NCBI RefSeq assembly: GCF_947488835.1
Contig: NZ_CANLBK010000005.1
Location: forward strand, 62,001-126,000
Direction: 5' to 3'
Length of the DNA stretch: 64,000 nucleotides
DNA from: an uncultured Marinobacter sp.
Lineage (GTDB): Bacteria; Pseudomonadota; Gammaproteobacteria; Pseudomonadales; Oleiphilaceae
This document shows positions 17,348 to 26,985 of this stretch, piece by piece; positions within the stretch are counted from its first letter, which is position 1, and each line of letters begins with the position of its first letter. The notes under the pieces are model-generated. The model made no database searches. It was not told where the DNA came from and saw only the letters and a program-made list of their open reading frames with translations. A program made the position numbers and the translations under genes.

Positions 17348-18769
17348 TTAGAAGGCCTTACTTACCTGTAAGGAAGCACTCCAGGCGCTCAGCTCGTATT
17401 CGCCTTTATAGTTGGACGCACCCGCAGATGGATCCTTCTGATCTGGCGCAGCATGGAGGTAGGAGTACTCATCAACCTTCGGGTCGTCAGTAAACAGCAA
17501 GGTACCGACGGCCGCATCAACGGTCCAACCGTTATCAACGCTCTTCCACTGGCCACCCAGAGTCAGCCAGTGCCGGTCGCTCGAAGGGATACGGGCTGTC
17601 AGATAGTTGTCTACAGGCGACTCATCCCAAGCATAACCAGCCTTCAACGCCCACTCTGGAGTTACCTGCCAGATCGAACCGACGTTAAACTGCCAAGTGT
17701 TCTTCCACTTTTCGGTGATGTGGGTAATGACTTCGTTTCCTGTCAACCCGGAAACCTGGCCCGTCCCGCCTTCGCGGCTGATGATATCCAGCTCCTCAAA
17801 ACGGCTCCATCTGGAATAGCTAGCTCCAGCGAGAAGCGTGACGGTATCGTTCAACTGATGCCGTGCGCCGAGAGTGATGCTCTCGGGAATGGCCAAGGGT
17901 ACTCGCACGTCCTCGGTAAGAGTTACCGGCATCAAACCAGTTGGTGGCTGCCCACCTGGAGCAGGGAAATTGCTAATTTCAACATCCCCTTCCAGGTTAA
18001 ATTCGGTGCCTGTTTGCGCAGCCAAACCAAACTGAGTGCGGTCAGACAGCTCGTACAAAAAGCCAACGCGGAAAGTTACGCCAATGTCGTCACCGTTTAT
18101 ATCCGCGTAGGGGGCGCCGAATTCAGCCTCATATGCGTTAGCCAAAGGACCTGCCTGAGCAGGGCCAACTTGCTGTGCAAGCGCGCCACGGATATCCTGA
18201 TACTTCGACAAACGTCCTTCAGCGTACATTACGTTCAAGCCAAGACCCATGGACAGGCCTTTACCGTTATTCACAGATATTGCTGGCGAAAACGAAATTA
18301 CGGTCAGTTCGGTTTTATCTGCAAAATAGCGCCCAACAAAATCATCCTCGTAATCTGCAGCCAGACCATAAGGCGCATGAAAGCCAAAGCCCACATCGAT
18401 CGATTCGTTGATTTCATGGGTCAGGTAGAAGTTAGGCAGAAAGGCCGGGTCTGCAATATCACCGCCGGTACCACCGTTTACTGGCCCACCCAGTGTATTC
18501 GTGGCGCTGGCACTCTTAGCCTCAGCTTTAATATCAAGAACTGCCGCACCAAAAGAAATATTCGTCCCTTTCAGCTGACTCATGCCCGCCGGGTTGAACA
18601 GTACCGTGGTTGCGTTCTCAGGGTTAGCGACAGCACCGGCGTTTGCAACGCCCATGGCACTTGCGCTTTGTTCATTCAAGGAAAAACCGCCAGCATAAAC
18701 GCTGGCTGGAGCAGCTACTGCGGCCAGCGTGGCCAGCCGAATAGCGCGAATCAGACGTGTAGATTGCAT
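17348..18769 (-). CDS. FadL-family outer-membrane hydrocarbon/fatty-acid transporter
   Basis: A 473-residue outer-membrane beta-barrel. The signal peptide (about 1-26, ends SVYA) is followed by the FadL N-terminal hatch signature GGFSLNEQSASAMGVANAG, then NATTVLFNPAGMSQLKGT near 52-69. Repeated amphipathic strands follow, and the C-terminus ends in aromatic Phe (LQVSKAF), the barrel assembly signal. FadL proteins let long-chain fatty acids, and in relatives alkanes or aromatics, cross the outer membrane. Start 18769 is chosen at the signal peptide rather than the longer frame to 18832. Shares a terminator with polA. Confidence 0.9.
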   Translation of the reverse strand: MQSTRLIRAIRLATLAAVAAPASVYAGGFSLNEQSASAMGVANAGAVANPENATTVLFNPAGMSQLKGTNISFGAAVLDIKAEAKSASATNTLGGPVNGGTGGDIADPAFLPNFYLTHEINESIDVGFGFHAPYGLAADYEDDFVGRYFADKTELTVISFSPAISVNNGKGLSMGLGLNVMYAEGRLSKYQDIRGALAQQVGPAQAGPLANAYEAEFGAPYADINGDDIGVTFRVGFLYELSDRTQFGLAAQTGTEFNLEGDVEISNFPAPGGQPPTGLMPVTLTEDVRVPLAIPESITLGARHQLNDTVTLLAGASYSRWSRFEELDIISREGGTGQVSGLTGNEVITHITEKWKNTWQFNVGSIWQVTPEWALKAGYAWDESPVDNYLTARIPSSDRHWLTLGGQWKSVDNGWTVDAAVGTLLFTDDPKVDEYSYLHAAPDQKDPSAGASNYKGEYELSAWSASLQVSKAF

Positions 18770-18866
18770 AACAGCGTTCACTCCATTGTGTAATTTGGGC
18801 GGAGTATACGCATCTGTGCTTACTGGCCTCAAATGCCAAAACTAATAGTTCGAATTGCTAACAGTT

Positions 18867-18881
18867 CCCGGCCAGGCCGGG
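18867..18881. other. Short GC-rich hairpin after pilU
   Basis: CCCGGCC-A-GGCCGGG lies just downstream of the pilU stop (minus strand). There is no U-run, so it is at best a weak terminator or a 3'-end stabiliser. Confidence 0.45.
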
Positions 18882-18890
18882 TTTACCTGC

Positions 18891-20012
18891 TTAGTCGTTC
18901 TGTATGGTCAGTTTATCCACAGATGACGACAGCTTATCTGCCCCTTGTGCATCAGCACCCAGCTTGATCATCAGGCGCAGATCGTTTGCCGAATCGGCAT
19001 GCGCCAACGCATCCTCATAGGTGATTGAACCTTCAGCATAAAGTTCATACAGCGCCTGGTCAAAAGTCCGCATACCGGTTTCGTTGGACTTGGACATCAG
19101 CTCTTTAAGCTTGTGAACTTCGCCCTTTCGAATCAGATCGGCGACCAGTGGCGTATTGATCAGAACCTCAATGACCGCCTTGCGGCCTTTACCGTCTGGT
19201 GTGGGAATCAACTGCTGAGCAACAATAGCCTTCAAGTTAAGAGACAAATCCATCCAGATCTGATTGTGCTGCTCTGGCGGGAAAAACTGGATAATCCGGT
19301 CGAGCGCCTGGTTGGCGTTGTTTGCGTGGAGTGTCGCAAGGCATAGGTGGCCGGTTTCAGCGAACTGAACCGAGTACTCCATAGTCTGGCGGGTACGCAC
19401 CTCGCCGATGAGAATAACATCGGGTGCCTGGCGCAATGTGTTTTTCAGCGCGACCTCAAAGCTCTCGGTATCAATGCCAACTTCCCGCTGGGTCACGATA
19501 CAACCCTGGTGTTGGTGCACGAATTCAATGGGGTCTTCAATGGAAATAATATGTCCACGGCTGTTGCGGTTACGGTGCCCCAGCATGGCGGCCAGCGAGG
19601 TTGACTTACCCGTGCCTGTGGCGCCCACGAACATGATCAACCCACGCTTGGTCATAGCCAACTCTTTGACGATTTCCGGCAGCCCAAGCTCATCGACCTG
19701 AGGGATCTTCACCTCAATCCGTCGCAGTACCATGCCGCAAAGATTGCGCTGAAAAAAGGCGCTCACCCGGAAGCGGCCAATACCACGTGCGCTGATGGCA
19801 AAGTTGCACTCGTGGGATTCCTCAAATTCGGCGCGCTGCTTCTCAGTCATTGCGCCGTAAACCAAATCCCTGGTCTGCTCCGGCGTTAATGCATTTTTAG
19901 TGACAGGCAACACTTTACCGTGCACTTTCATGCTGGGCGGAACACCCGCAGTGATAAAGAGGTCTGAACCTCCTTTTTCAACCATCAGGCGAAGCAGCTT
20001 TTCGAATTCCAT
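18891..20012 (-). CDS. pilU: Twitching motility ATPase PilU
   Basis: A 373-residue hexameric secretion ATPase that assists type IV pilus retraction. N-terminal PAS-like domain (about 1-100), Walker A GATGTGKST near 130, Asp box IISIEDPIEF near 156, Walker B ILIGEVR near 194, and the His box HLCLATLHANN near 217. MEFEKLLRLMVEKGGSDLFITAG and the long C-terminal tail distinguish PilU from PilT. It lies downstream of pilT on the same strand with a 77-bp gap, as in Pseudomonas. Confidence 0.95.
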   Translation of the reverse strand: MEFEKLLRLMVEKGGSDLFITAGVPPSMKVHGKVLPVTKNALTPEQTRDLVYGAMTEKQRAEFEESHECNFAISARGIGRFRVSAFFQRNLCGMVLRRIEVKIPQVDELGLPEIVKELAMTKRGLIMFVGATGTGKSTSLAAMLGHRNRNSRGHIISIEDPIEFVHQHQGCIVTQREVGIDTESFEVALKNTLRQAPDVILIGEVRTRQTMEYSVQFAETGHLCLATLHANNANQALDRIIQFFPPEQHNQIWMDLSLNLKAIVAQQLIPTPDGKGRKAVIEVLINTPLVADLIRKGEVHKLKELMSKSNETGMRTFDQALYELYAEGSITYEDALAHADSANDLRLMIKLGADAQGADKLSSSVDKLTIQND

Positions 20013-20089
20013 TTTATTTACCTATGTTCTTTCTTTTTTCTTTGGGTCTACCTTGTGCCAGCACTCTCTTTGCCTCGATGACTCGAGGG

Positions 20090-21124
20090 TCAGAAATTGT
20101 CCGGCATTTTCGCCTTAAGCCGCGCAGCTTCGCGGGAAATCAGCCCCTTCTGCAACAGGCGCTCCAGACACTGATCCAGCGTCTGCATGCCCAGCGAACC
20201 ACCGGTTTGAATGGAAGAATACATCTGGGCAATTTTATCTTCGCGAATCAGGTTCCGAATCGCAGAGGTACCGATCATGATTTCATGAGCTGCTATGCGG
20301 CCACCGCCCATTTTTTTCATAAGTGTTTGGGAGATAACGGCTTGCAGCGATTCGGAAAGCATGGATCGCACCATGGATTTTTCCTGCGCAGGGAATACGT
20401 CTACCACCCGGTCGATGGTTTTTGCCGCTGAGGTGGTGTGCAGAGTTCCGAATACCAGATGCCCTGTTTCTGCCGCAGTGAGCGCCAAACGGATAGTTTC
20501 CAGATCCCGAAGCTCACCAACCAGAATAATGTCGGGGTCTTCCCGCAATGCGGAACGCAGGGCTTCGTTAAAGCCGAGAGTATCCCGGTGCACTTCCCGC
20601 TGGTTGACCAGGCACTTCTTGGAGTCGTGCACAAATTCGATAGGATCTTCTACAGTGAGAATGTGCTCGTAGCGCGTATCGTTTATATAGTCCACCATCG
20701 CTGCAAGCGTGGTCGATTTACCGGAACCAGTCGGCCCTGTAACCAAAACCAGCCCACGGGGAACTGAAGCAATATCCTTGAACACCTGGCCCATGCCAAG
20801 GTCTTCCATGGTCAGAACTTTCGAGGGAATGGTACGGAAAACAGCACCTGCGCCCCGATTCTGATTAAAGGCGTTAACACGGAAGCGTGCGACACCGGGT
20901 ACTTCGAAAGAAAAGTCCGTTTCCAGAAACTCCTCGTAGTCCTTGCGCTGCTTGTCGTTCATGATGTCGTAGATAAGCCCATGAACTTCTTTGTGTTCCA
21001 GGGGCGGAAGATTGATACGGCGCACATCACCGTCAACACGAATCATCGGTGGCAGACCGGCGGAAAGATGCAAGTCAGACGCACCCTGTTTCGCCGAGAA
21101 GGCAAGCAGTTCAGTAATATCCAT
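20090..21124 (-). CDS. pilT: Type IV pilus retraction ATPase PilT
   Basis: A 344-residue motor ATPase that powers pilus retraction, twitching and DNA uptake. MDITELLAFSAKQGASDLHLSAGLPPM is the standard PilT start, so I place it at 21124 rather than at the frame's upstream limit (21229). GPTGSGKST (about residue 130) is Walker A, HILTVEDPIEFVH the Asp box, ILVGELRDLETI Walker B, and the AIRNLIREDKIAQMYSSIQTG segment matches the retraction-critical AIRNLIRE motif. Divergent from yggS. Confidence 0.97.
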   Translation of the reverse strand: MDITELLAFSAKQGASDLHLSAGLPPMIRVDGDVRRINLPPLEHKEVHGLIYDIMNDKQRKDYEEFLETDFSFEVPGVARFRVNAFNQNRGAGAVFRTIPSKVLTMEDLGMGQVFKDIASVPRGLVLVTGPTGSGKSTTLAAMVDYINDTRYEHILTVEDPIEFVHDSKKCLVNQREVHRDTLGFNEALRSALREDPDIILVGELRDLETIRLALTAAETGHLVFGTLHTTSAAKTIDRVVDVFPAQEKSMVRSMLSESLQAVISQTLMKKMGGGRIAAHEIMIGTSAIRNLIREDKIAQMYSSIQTGGSLGMQTLDQCLERLLQKGLISREAARLKAKMPDNF

Positions 21125-21263
21125 ACAAGTCCTCGGAGGGCTTATTCTTTTATCCAGGTAGCGCCTGTCTGGCATGACCCTACTCCGATCACTTGGCATT
21201 TCAGTGACCTGCGAGTAACGTGTCGCCATAGAATGGGCAGACCAAACGCGACTATTTCATACT

Positions 21264-21968
21264 ATGAGCAGCATAGCAGACAACCTCGGGAGCGTAACCC
21301 GACGCATACAAAAAGCAACATTGCAGGCGGGCCGTGATGCCGGTTCTGTGAGCCTGTTGGCGGTCAGCAAGACCCGCTCGGCTGAGGAACTCAGAGAAGC
21401 CGCTGCGGCCGGCCAATTGACCTTCGGGGAAAACTACCTTCAGGAAGCGCTCGACAAAATATCCGAGCTCAGCGACATGGCCGATATTGAATGGCATTTC
21501 ATTGGCCCCATTCAATCCAACAAAACACGGCAAATCGCTTCAGCTTTTGCCTGGGTTCACAGTGTTGACCGCCTGAAAGTTGCAAGACGCCTGAGCGAAC
21601 ACAGAGGAACCGGGCTGCCCCCATTGAATATTTGCCTTCAGGTCAACATTAACAATGAACAGAGTAAATCCGGGTGCCGTCCAGATGAACTGCCGGAACT
21701 GGTTTCGGAGATAAGCCAGTTGCCGGGGCTCACACTCAGAGGCCTTATGGCCATACCCGACCCTGACCAAAACGAGTCCGGTTTGAGGGAGAGTTTCCGA
21801 CGGCTTGCGACCATCATAAAGGACCTGAAGCGAGACTTCCCGGAAGCCGGGCCACTGGACACTCTATCCATTGGCATGTCCGGTGATCTAGAAATGGCAA
21901 TCGCAGAAGGCTCCACCTGTGTTCGCGTTGGCTCAGCCGTTTTTGGCGAGCGCCCCCAGAAGAGCTGA
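21264..21968 (+). CDS. yggS: PLP homeostasis protein (YggS/PLPBP family)
   Basis: A 234-residue single-domain pyridoxal-phosphate-binding protein (alanine racemase-like barrel) that buffers PLP and affects amino-acid pools. SLLAVSKTRSAEELREA contains the PLP lysine near residue 36. FGENYLQEA, EWHFIGPIQSNKTR and LSIGMSGDLEMAIAEGST (the phosphate site near 206) are family signatures. First gene of a plus-strand cluster with proC and yggT. It starts 140 bp from divergent pilT; no strong ribosome site is visible. Confidence 0.95.
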   Translation: MSSIADNLGSVTRRIQKATLQAGRDAGSVSLLAVSKTRSAEELREAAAAGQLTFGENYLQEALDKISELSDMADIEWHFIGPIQSNKTRQIASAFAWVHSVDRLKVARRLSEHRGTGLPPLNICLQVNINNEQSKSGCRPDELPELVSEISQLPGLTLRGLMAIPDPDQNESGLRESFRRLATIIKDLKRDFPEAGPLDTLSIGMSGDLEMAIAEGSTCVRVGSAVFGERPQKS

Positions 21969-22029
21969 GCAGGCCCTTACCTGTTATTATCCGAACCGGA
22001 ATACAAATGAACAATCGCTGGAGCAGACC

Positions 22030-22875
22030 TTGAGCAAATCACCAACCATTTCGTTTATCGGTGCAGGCAACATGGCCAGCGCCATCATTGGGGGCATGCT
22101 GGATAGCGGTTTCAAAGCCAGCAGCATTTGGGCCAGCGCGCCAGACGACGGGCACCTGCAATCTATTCGTAAGCGTTTTGGAATCAGTGTGACAACCGAT
22201 AACCGGTACTGCGCGCAGCAAGCAGATATAGTGGTGCTCGCGGTTAAACCCCAAGCCATGGCCGACGTATGTCGCGACATAGCTCCCATTGCCCAGAACA
22301 CTCGCCCTCTGATGGTCTCTATCGCCGCTGGTCTGGGTGCCGAAACTCTTGATGAGTGGCTCGGTGGTGGTTTGCCTATCGTAAGAGTCATGCCCAACAC
22401 CCCTTCGCTTGTGGGCAAGGGCGCGGCCGGTCTATTCGCCAGCGAAAGCGTCACTGATGCCCAGAAAAAAGCTGTGCAGTCGGTTTTCGAAGGCATCGGC
22501 ATTGCGGTGTGGGTTGACGATGAAGCCTTGCTCCATGGCGTAACCGCCCTGTCGGGTAGCGGTCCTGCCTATTTTTTCCTGATGCTGGAGGCCCTTGAGG
22601 CCGCAGCAACAGACGCAGGCGTAGACCCTGCAACCGCGCGCCAGCTTGCCATTCAAACCATGGCAGGCGCCGCTGAAATGGCCGCCAAGAGCGAGCAGGA
22701 TCCAGCGCAACTGAAGAAGAATGTGATGTCTCCGGGCGGAACAACTGAACAGGCGGTGCATACCTTCGAAGAGGGCGGCATGCGCGAACTGGTTAAAAAA
22801 GCGTATAACGCTGCGTACAAGCGCTCGGAAGAAATGGCCAAAAAGCTGGCAGGCGAAGATCAAAACAGTCACTGA
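22030..22875 (+). CDS. proC: Pyrroline-5-carboxylate reductase
   Basis: Final enzyme of proline synthesis, reducing pyrroline-5-carboxylate with NADPH. The 281 residues begin with the Rossmann motif ISFIGAGNMASAIIGGML and include VRVMPNTPSLVGKGAAG and the ProC signature GSGPAYFFLMLEALEAAATDAG with MSPGGTTEQAV. I place the start at TTG 22030, because GGAG (22020-22023) is exactly six bases upstream and no in-frame ATG is nearby. The longer open frame overlaps yggS and lacks homology. Confidence 0.93.
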   Translation: MSKSPTISFIGAGNMASAIIGGMLDSGFKASSIWASAPDDGHLQSIRKRFGISVTTDNRYCAQQADIVVLAVKPQAMADVCRDIAPIAQNTRPLMVSIAAGLGAETLDEWLGGGLPIVRVMPNTPSLVGKGAAGLFASESVTDAQKKAVQSVFEGIGIAVWVDDEALLHGVTALSGSGPAYFFLMLEALEAAATDAGVDPATARQLAIQTMAGAAEMAAKSEQDPAQLKKNVMSPGGTTEQAVHTFEEGGMRELVKKAYNAAYKRSEEMAKKLAGEDQNSH

Positions 22876-22893
22876 CAACGGAGAACAGGTTAC

Positions 22894-23478
22894 ATGCTGG
22901 CAGACATCCTGATTACGATCCTGCTGATCGCGTCCACGTTTTACATGACCATCATTCTGCTGCGTTTTTTGCTGCAACTGGCCCGGGCTGATTTCTATAA
23001 CCCGATCTCCCAGTTCGCGGTGAAAGCAACAAACCCTTTGCTTCGTCCTATGCGCCGGATTATTCCTGGCTGGGGCGGTATTGACGGTGCGGCACTGGTA
23101 CTGGCGGTTCTCATTCAGGCAGTCGTATTCTTCCTGATTCTTGTAGCCCTTAACGGCGGCATTCCATCCATAAACCCGCTCATACTCTTGGTTTGGGGCG
23201 TTATCGCAGTACTGGAACTGATCGTGAAGATTTACTTTTGGTCGGTTATCGCTGTGGTGGTTGTCAGCTGGATTGCCCCGGGAAGCAGCCACCCCGCCAT
23301 TCAGCTTGTCGCACAAATCACAGAGCCCGTTATGCGCCCGGTGCGCAATTTGATGCCGTCCATGGGCGGATTGGACCTGTCACCCATTATCGTTTTTCTG
23401 ATTCTGAACGTTATCACGGTTGTTATTGGCCACATGAAAGTGGCTGTCGGCCTTGGCGCCATTGGGCTGGGAATGTAG
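22894..23478 (+). CDS. YggT family integral membrane protein
   Basis: A 194-residue inner-membrane protein with two tandem YggT domains. Each has paired hydrophobic helices followed by a pattern such as NPLLRPMRRIIPGWGGID (near 47-64) or EPVMRPVRNLMPSMGGLDLSP (near 143-163). YggT proteins are linked with cell-envelope or septum functions and osmotic tolerance; the mechanism is not known. It follows proC by 18 bp with its own ribosome site and is likely co-transcribed. Confidence 0.9.
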   Translation: MLADILITILLIASTFYMTIILLRFLLQLARADFYNPISQFAVKATNPLLRPMRRIIPGWGGIDGAALVLAVLIQAVVFFLILVALNGGIPSINPLILLVWGVIAVLELIVKIYFWSVIAVVVVSWIAPGSSHPAIQLVAQITEPVMRPVRNLMPSMGGLDLSPIIVFLILNVITVVIGHMKVAVGLGAIGLGM

Positions 23479-23651
23479 GTTACGTCTCAAATCAACAATC
23501 TGTAACAGTTTTCCACAAAACTTCAGAATATCATGCCGCATCTTCAACCTGTTGATTTTGCGGCAACTTCCATTAGAATCCTGCCACCGACCGCTACACA
23601 CCCCGAAAATGCCTGGCCGCAAACATTACGGGAACAAGTTAGTATTAAAAG

Positions 23652-23668
23652 TAATTAATTAATTAATT
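23652..23668. repeat. TTAA tandem tract upstream of the dynamin-like gene
   Basis: Seventeen bases of repeated TAAT/TTAA units lie in the 258-bp gap after yggT, 70 bp before the dynamin-like start. Such a tract is out of character for this GC-rich sequence and may be a promoter UP-element or nucleoid-protein site. Confidence 0.6.
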
Positions 23669-23736
23669 CGTCCATCATACGGATCCCGGTTTAGCTAGCC
23701 GCGGGAATGCCGAAAGTGGTGCAGAGGGAATATCCG

Positions 23737-25701
23737 ATGAGTCTTCAGGGAAACCTTACCCAGCAGGTAGAGGCCTACCATAACTGGAAAAAAGAGCTGA
23801 TCCGCCAGATCGGCCGTTACCGGCTATGGCTCCAGGACAACAATCTGTTTTCTGATGACATCAGCGCACGGATTCGCCATGGGCTTGAACTGCTTATTGA
23901 AGATGAGCTCACCATTGCATTCGTTGGCGAGTATTCCCGTGGCAAAACGGAACTCATAAACGCTCTGTTCTTCTCCGACTTTGGCCAGCGCATGCTGCCT
24001 TCACAGGCCGGGCGCACAACCATGTGCCCTACAGAGTTGTTTTTTGATCGCAACGCCAACGAAAACTACCTTTTGCTGCTGCCCATCGAAACCCGCACCG
24101 GCGAATTGTCACTGCAGCAGCTGCGCAAGCAACCAGAACGCTGGGTAAAACATGAACTGGATGAGCGCGACCCTGAAATCATGCGCGAGGTACTGGGTGA
24201 AGTAGCTCGAGTGAAAAGCGTTTCACCCGGAGAAGCACGCGCTCTGGGCTTTGATGAAGGCATGCTGGAGCAAGACCGAAACAATCCGGGCAAGGTTCTC
24301 ATTCCTGCCTGGCGCAATGCCCAGATCAGTATTCGTCACCCCCTGTTTGAGCGCGGCTTACGAATTCTCGACACGCCAGGACTGAACGCACTCGGCTCCG
24401 AGCCCGAGCTTACCATCAGCATGTTACCGCGCGCGCACGCTATTATCTTCGTGCTAAGTGCCGATACTGGCGTCACCGCCAGCGATATGACTATCTGGAA
24501 GGAATTCATTGATACCGAGCATGCCGACCACCGCGCCGGTCGCTTTGCGGTATTGAACAAGATTGACGTGCTGTGGGATGACTTGCAGGGCGAGAAGCAC
24601 ACTCACGATGCGATTGAACGGGTGCGCGGCTATACCGCAGATCATTTGGGCATCCGCCAACAAGATGTCATCCCACTTTCGGCAAAGCAGGGCTTGGTTG
24701 CCAGAGTGCGGAAAGACAATGATCTGTTTGCCCGCTCTAACATTGGCAATCTTGAGCAGCTGATCATTCAACGCATCCTGATGCATAAAGAGCAGCTGAT
24801 CACCCAAAGCCTGATCAACGATCTGCTGGGTATGTTGCAAAACAGCCAGGCCGCCATGCAAAACCGGCTGGATTCCCTTGATGAGGAATTCAAGGCCTGC
24901 TCCGGCGTCACCATGGACAAAGCAGCCCTTTCTCGCTTGGCCGACCGTTCCCAGAAAGATTACGACTTTTACTATAAAAAGCTGATCACGTTGCGCTCAA
25001 GCCGCCGGCTTATGGCATCTCAAGGCGATATGTTGAAAAAGCTGGTAGACGAAGACCGGTTTGAAGCCCATGCCGAAAAAATCCGCAAATCCATGACAAA
25101 AAGCTGGACAACTGCGGGCATGAACAACGCCATGGAGCAATTTTTCGAATTACTTGAAGGCGACTTCAGCAACCTACTGAGTGAGGGGCGCCTTGCCGAG
25201 AAAATGGTTGGTGCTATATACCGTCGCTACAACGAAGATACCCGTGCCCGCCACCTGGAGCCTATTCCTCTCCGCGCCGGCCGCCATGTTATTGCTATAA
25301 GAGAACTGCGCAAAAAAGCCCGGCGTTTCCGCGCCAGCCCCAAAAACCTGCTGACCGAGCAGTCTGTCCTGGTACAACGTTTTTTTAATGTCATGGTGAG
25401 CGAAGCCAGAACCCTGCACGCCCGTGTACGCGCTGATGTAGAGCGCTGGCCTTCAGAAGCGCTGCTACCGATCATGCAGTACTCCATGGAGCAAAAACAG
25501 CTGCTGGAGCATCAAATCCGTCGCCTTAAGGATATGGTGAGAAGCGATCGTGACAGCCGCACCGAGCGCGAACGACTCCACAACACCATCATGGACCTGC
25601 GCCGTCAGCTGGAACTGGCAGATGCCATGCAACGGCAAATCCGTAAGCCTGCGCCAACCATGATTCAGCAAAAAGTGGTCAACATATCAGGCGGGTTCTA
25701 G
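23737..25701 (+). CDS. Bacterial dynamin-like GTPase
   Basis: A 654-residue large GTPase. P-loop GEYSRGKT (residues 64-71), a Thr-rich G2 loop near 94, DTPG (212-215) and NKID (274-277) make a complete dynamin-type G domain. The rest is mostly helical, consistent with stalk and lipid-contact regions, with basic coiled coil towards the C-terminus. Such proteins remodel or protect membranes, or affect chromosome positioning (E. coli CrfC is a distant relative). Start 23737 has GAGGG eight bases upstream; an in-frame ATG at 23707 is less likely. It sits between yggT and metX, where other genomes usually have no such gene, with a terminator after it. Confidence 0.82.
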   Translation: MSLQGNLTQQVEAYHNWKKELIRQIGRYRLWLQDNNLFSDDISARIRHGLELLIEDELTIAFVGEYSRGKTELINALFFSDFGQRMLPSQAGRTTMCPTELFFDRNANENYLLLLPIETRTGELSLQQLRKQPERWVKHELDERDPEIMREVLGEVARVKSVSPGEARALGFDEGMLEQDRNNPGKVLIPAWRNAQISIRHPLFERGLRILDTPGLNALGSEPELTISMLPRAHAIIFVLSADTGVTASDMTIWKEFIDTEHADHRAGRFAVLNKIDVLWDDLQGEKHTHDAIERVRGYTADHLGIRQQDVIPLSAKQGLVARVRKDNDLFARSNIGNLEQLIIQRILMHKEQLITQSLINDLLGMLQNSQAAMQNRLDSLDEEFKACSGVTMDKAALSRLADRSQKDYDFYYKKLITLRSSRRLMASQGDMLKKLVDEDRFEAHAEKIRKSMTKSWTTAGMNNAMEQFFELLEGDFSNLLSEGRLAEKMVGAIYRRYNEDTRARHLEPIPLRAGRHVIAIRELRKKARRFRASPKNLLTEQSVLVQRFFNVMVSEARTLHARVRADVERWPSEALLPIMQYSMEQKQLLEHQIRRLKDMVRSDRDSRTERERLHNTIMDLRRQLELADAMQRQIRKPAPTMIQQKVVNISGGF

Positions 25702-25756
25702 CCCGCCGCTTGACCCTCATACAGTCTGTTGGTTGCAGGTATGACGACCCGCCTTT

Positions 25757-25806
25757 AAACTGCTCTGCTGGTACAGGTTTTTGCCCTTACCAGCAAAGCA
25801 GTTTTT
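25757..25806 (+). terminator. Intrinsic terminator between the dynamin-like gene and metX
   Basis: AAACTGCTCTGCTGGTA (25757-25773) pairs with TACCAGCAAAGCAGTTT (25788-25804) with one mismatch around a 14-base loop, then TTTTT. Only 30 bases separate it from the metX ATG. It either ends the dynamin-like transcript or acts as an attenuator in the metX leader. Confidence 0.88.
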
Positions 25807-25836
25807 AACGGACCGAACCAGGAACCTGCCGCGCCA

Positions 25837-26985
25837 ATGCCCGATTCCCTGCCTGTGGATTCTGTCGGGGTAGTCACCCCGCAGACGTACCATTTTGAAA
25901 CGCCCATTGAACTGGCATGTGGCCAAGCACTGGAGCGATACGATCTTGTGGTTGAGACCTACGGCGAACTTAACGCCGACCGCAGCAATGCTGTCCTCAT
26001 CTGCCACGCGTTGAGTGGTCACCACCACGCCGCCGGTTATCATTCTATGGACGACCGCAAGCCCGGCTGGTGGGACACCTGCATAGGCCCCGGCAAGCCC
26101 GTTGATACCAATCGGTTTTTTGTGGTCTGCCTCAACAACCTTGGTGGTTGTCACGGCAGCACCGGCCCCATCTCGACCAACCCTGCCACAGGCAAGCCTT
26201 ACGGCCCGGATTTCCCCGTAGTCACCGTTGGCGACTGGGTCAAAAGCCAGGCACTGCTGGCGGATCGCCTGGGAATCGACTGTTGGGCAGCGGTAGTAGG
26301 TGGCTCTCTGGGCGGCATGCAAGCATTGCAATGGAGTCTGGATTACCCGGACAGGCTGAAACATGCGGTGGCTATTGCCTCCAGCCCACGGCTCACAGCT
26401 CAGAATATCGCCTTTAATGAAGTCGCGCGGCAGGCAATCACCTCAGACCGGGAATTTCATGATGGCCGCTACTTCGATTTCGACACACTGCCCCGCCGTG
26501 GGTTGATGCTGGCTCGGATGGTAGGCCACATCACTTATCTCTCCGATGCCTCCATGGGCGAGAAGTTTGGCCGTGAGCTGCGAGATCAGGCTTACAAATT
26601 TGGTTACGATGCCGAGTTCCAGGTAGAGAGTTACCTCCGCTATCAAGGCGAGCGCTTCTCTGAAATCTTCGACGCCAATACCTACCTGCTGATGACCCGC
26701 GCGCTGGACTATTTTGACCCCGCTTATGAATTTGGCGGTGATCTTTCGAAAGCTCTGGCCAAAGCCACATGTGAGTTTCTGGTGCTTTCGTTCAGCACTG
26801 ATTGGCGCTTCACTCCGGCCCGCTCCGAGGAAATGGTAAACGCCATGATTGCTGCTCGCAGGAGAGTCAGCTATGCAGAAATTGATGCGCCTTGGGGCCA
26901 TGATGCATTCCTGATTCCAACCCCTCGCTATACTGATATCTTTACCGCATACATGGATCGTGTTGCCAGAGAGGTGGGCGCATGA
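25837..26985 (+). CDS. metX: Homoserine O-acyltransferase MetX
   Basis: Acylates homoserine in the first committed step of methionine synthesis. 382 residues with an alpha/beta-hydrolase fold. The catalytic triad is Ser157 in [12 protein letters not shown], Asp in [15 protein letters not shown], and His in [21 protein letters not shown] and [12 protein letters not shown] are MetX signatures. The fold covers both acetyl- and succinyl-transferases; in Pseudomonas the gene beside metW is reported to use succinyl-CoA, so that is likely here. It overlaps metW by four bases. The leader contains the terminator-like hairpin at 25757-25806. Confidence 0.94.
   Translation: MPDSLPVDSVGVVTPQTYHFETPIELACGQALERYDLVVETYGELNADRSNAVLICHALSGHHHAAGYHSMDDRKPGWWDTCIGPGKPVDTNRFFVVCLNNLGGCHGSTGPISTNPATGKPYGPDFPVVTVGDWVKSQALLADRLGIDCWAAVVGGSLGGMQALQWSLDYPDRLKHAVAIASSPRLTAQNIAFNEVARQAITSDREFHDGRYFDFDTLPRRGLMLARMVGHITYLSDASMGEKFGRELRDQAYKFGYDAEFQVESYLRYQGERFSEIFDANTYLLMTRALDYFDPAYEFGGDLSKALAKATCEFLVLSFSTDWRFTPARSEEMVNAMIAARRRVSYAEIDAPWGHDAFLIPTPRYTDIFTAYMDRVAREVGA

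Noticed and set aside
17453..18793. A 446-codon open frame opposite the FadL-type gene
   Set aside because: Antisense shadow: its product is rich in Cys, Arg and His without any domain, has no ribosome site, and the opposite strand encodes a clear FadL barrel with signal peptide.
22432..23316. A 294-codon minus-strand frame across proC and yggT
   Set aside because: Product is Gln/Asn/His-rich and unlike a protein, and both overlapped plus-strand genes are secure.
25717..26364. A 215-codon minus-strand frame overlapping the metX leader and start
   Set aside because: Covers the conserved MetX N-terminus and the terminator stem; composition is that of a reverse complement of coding sequence.
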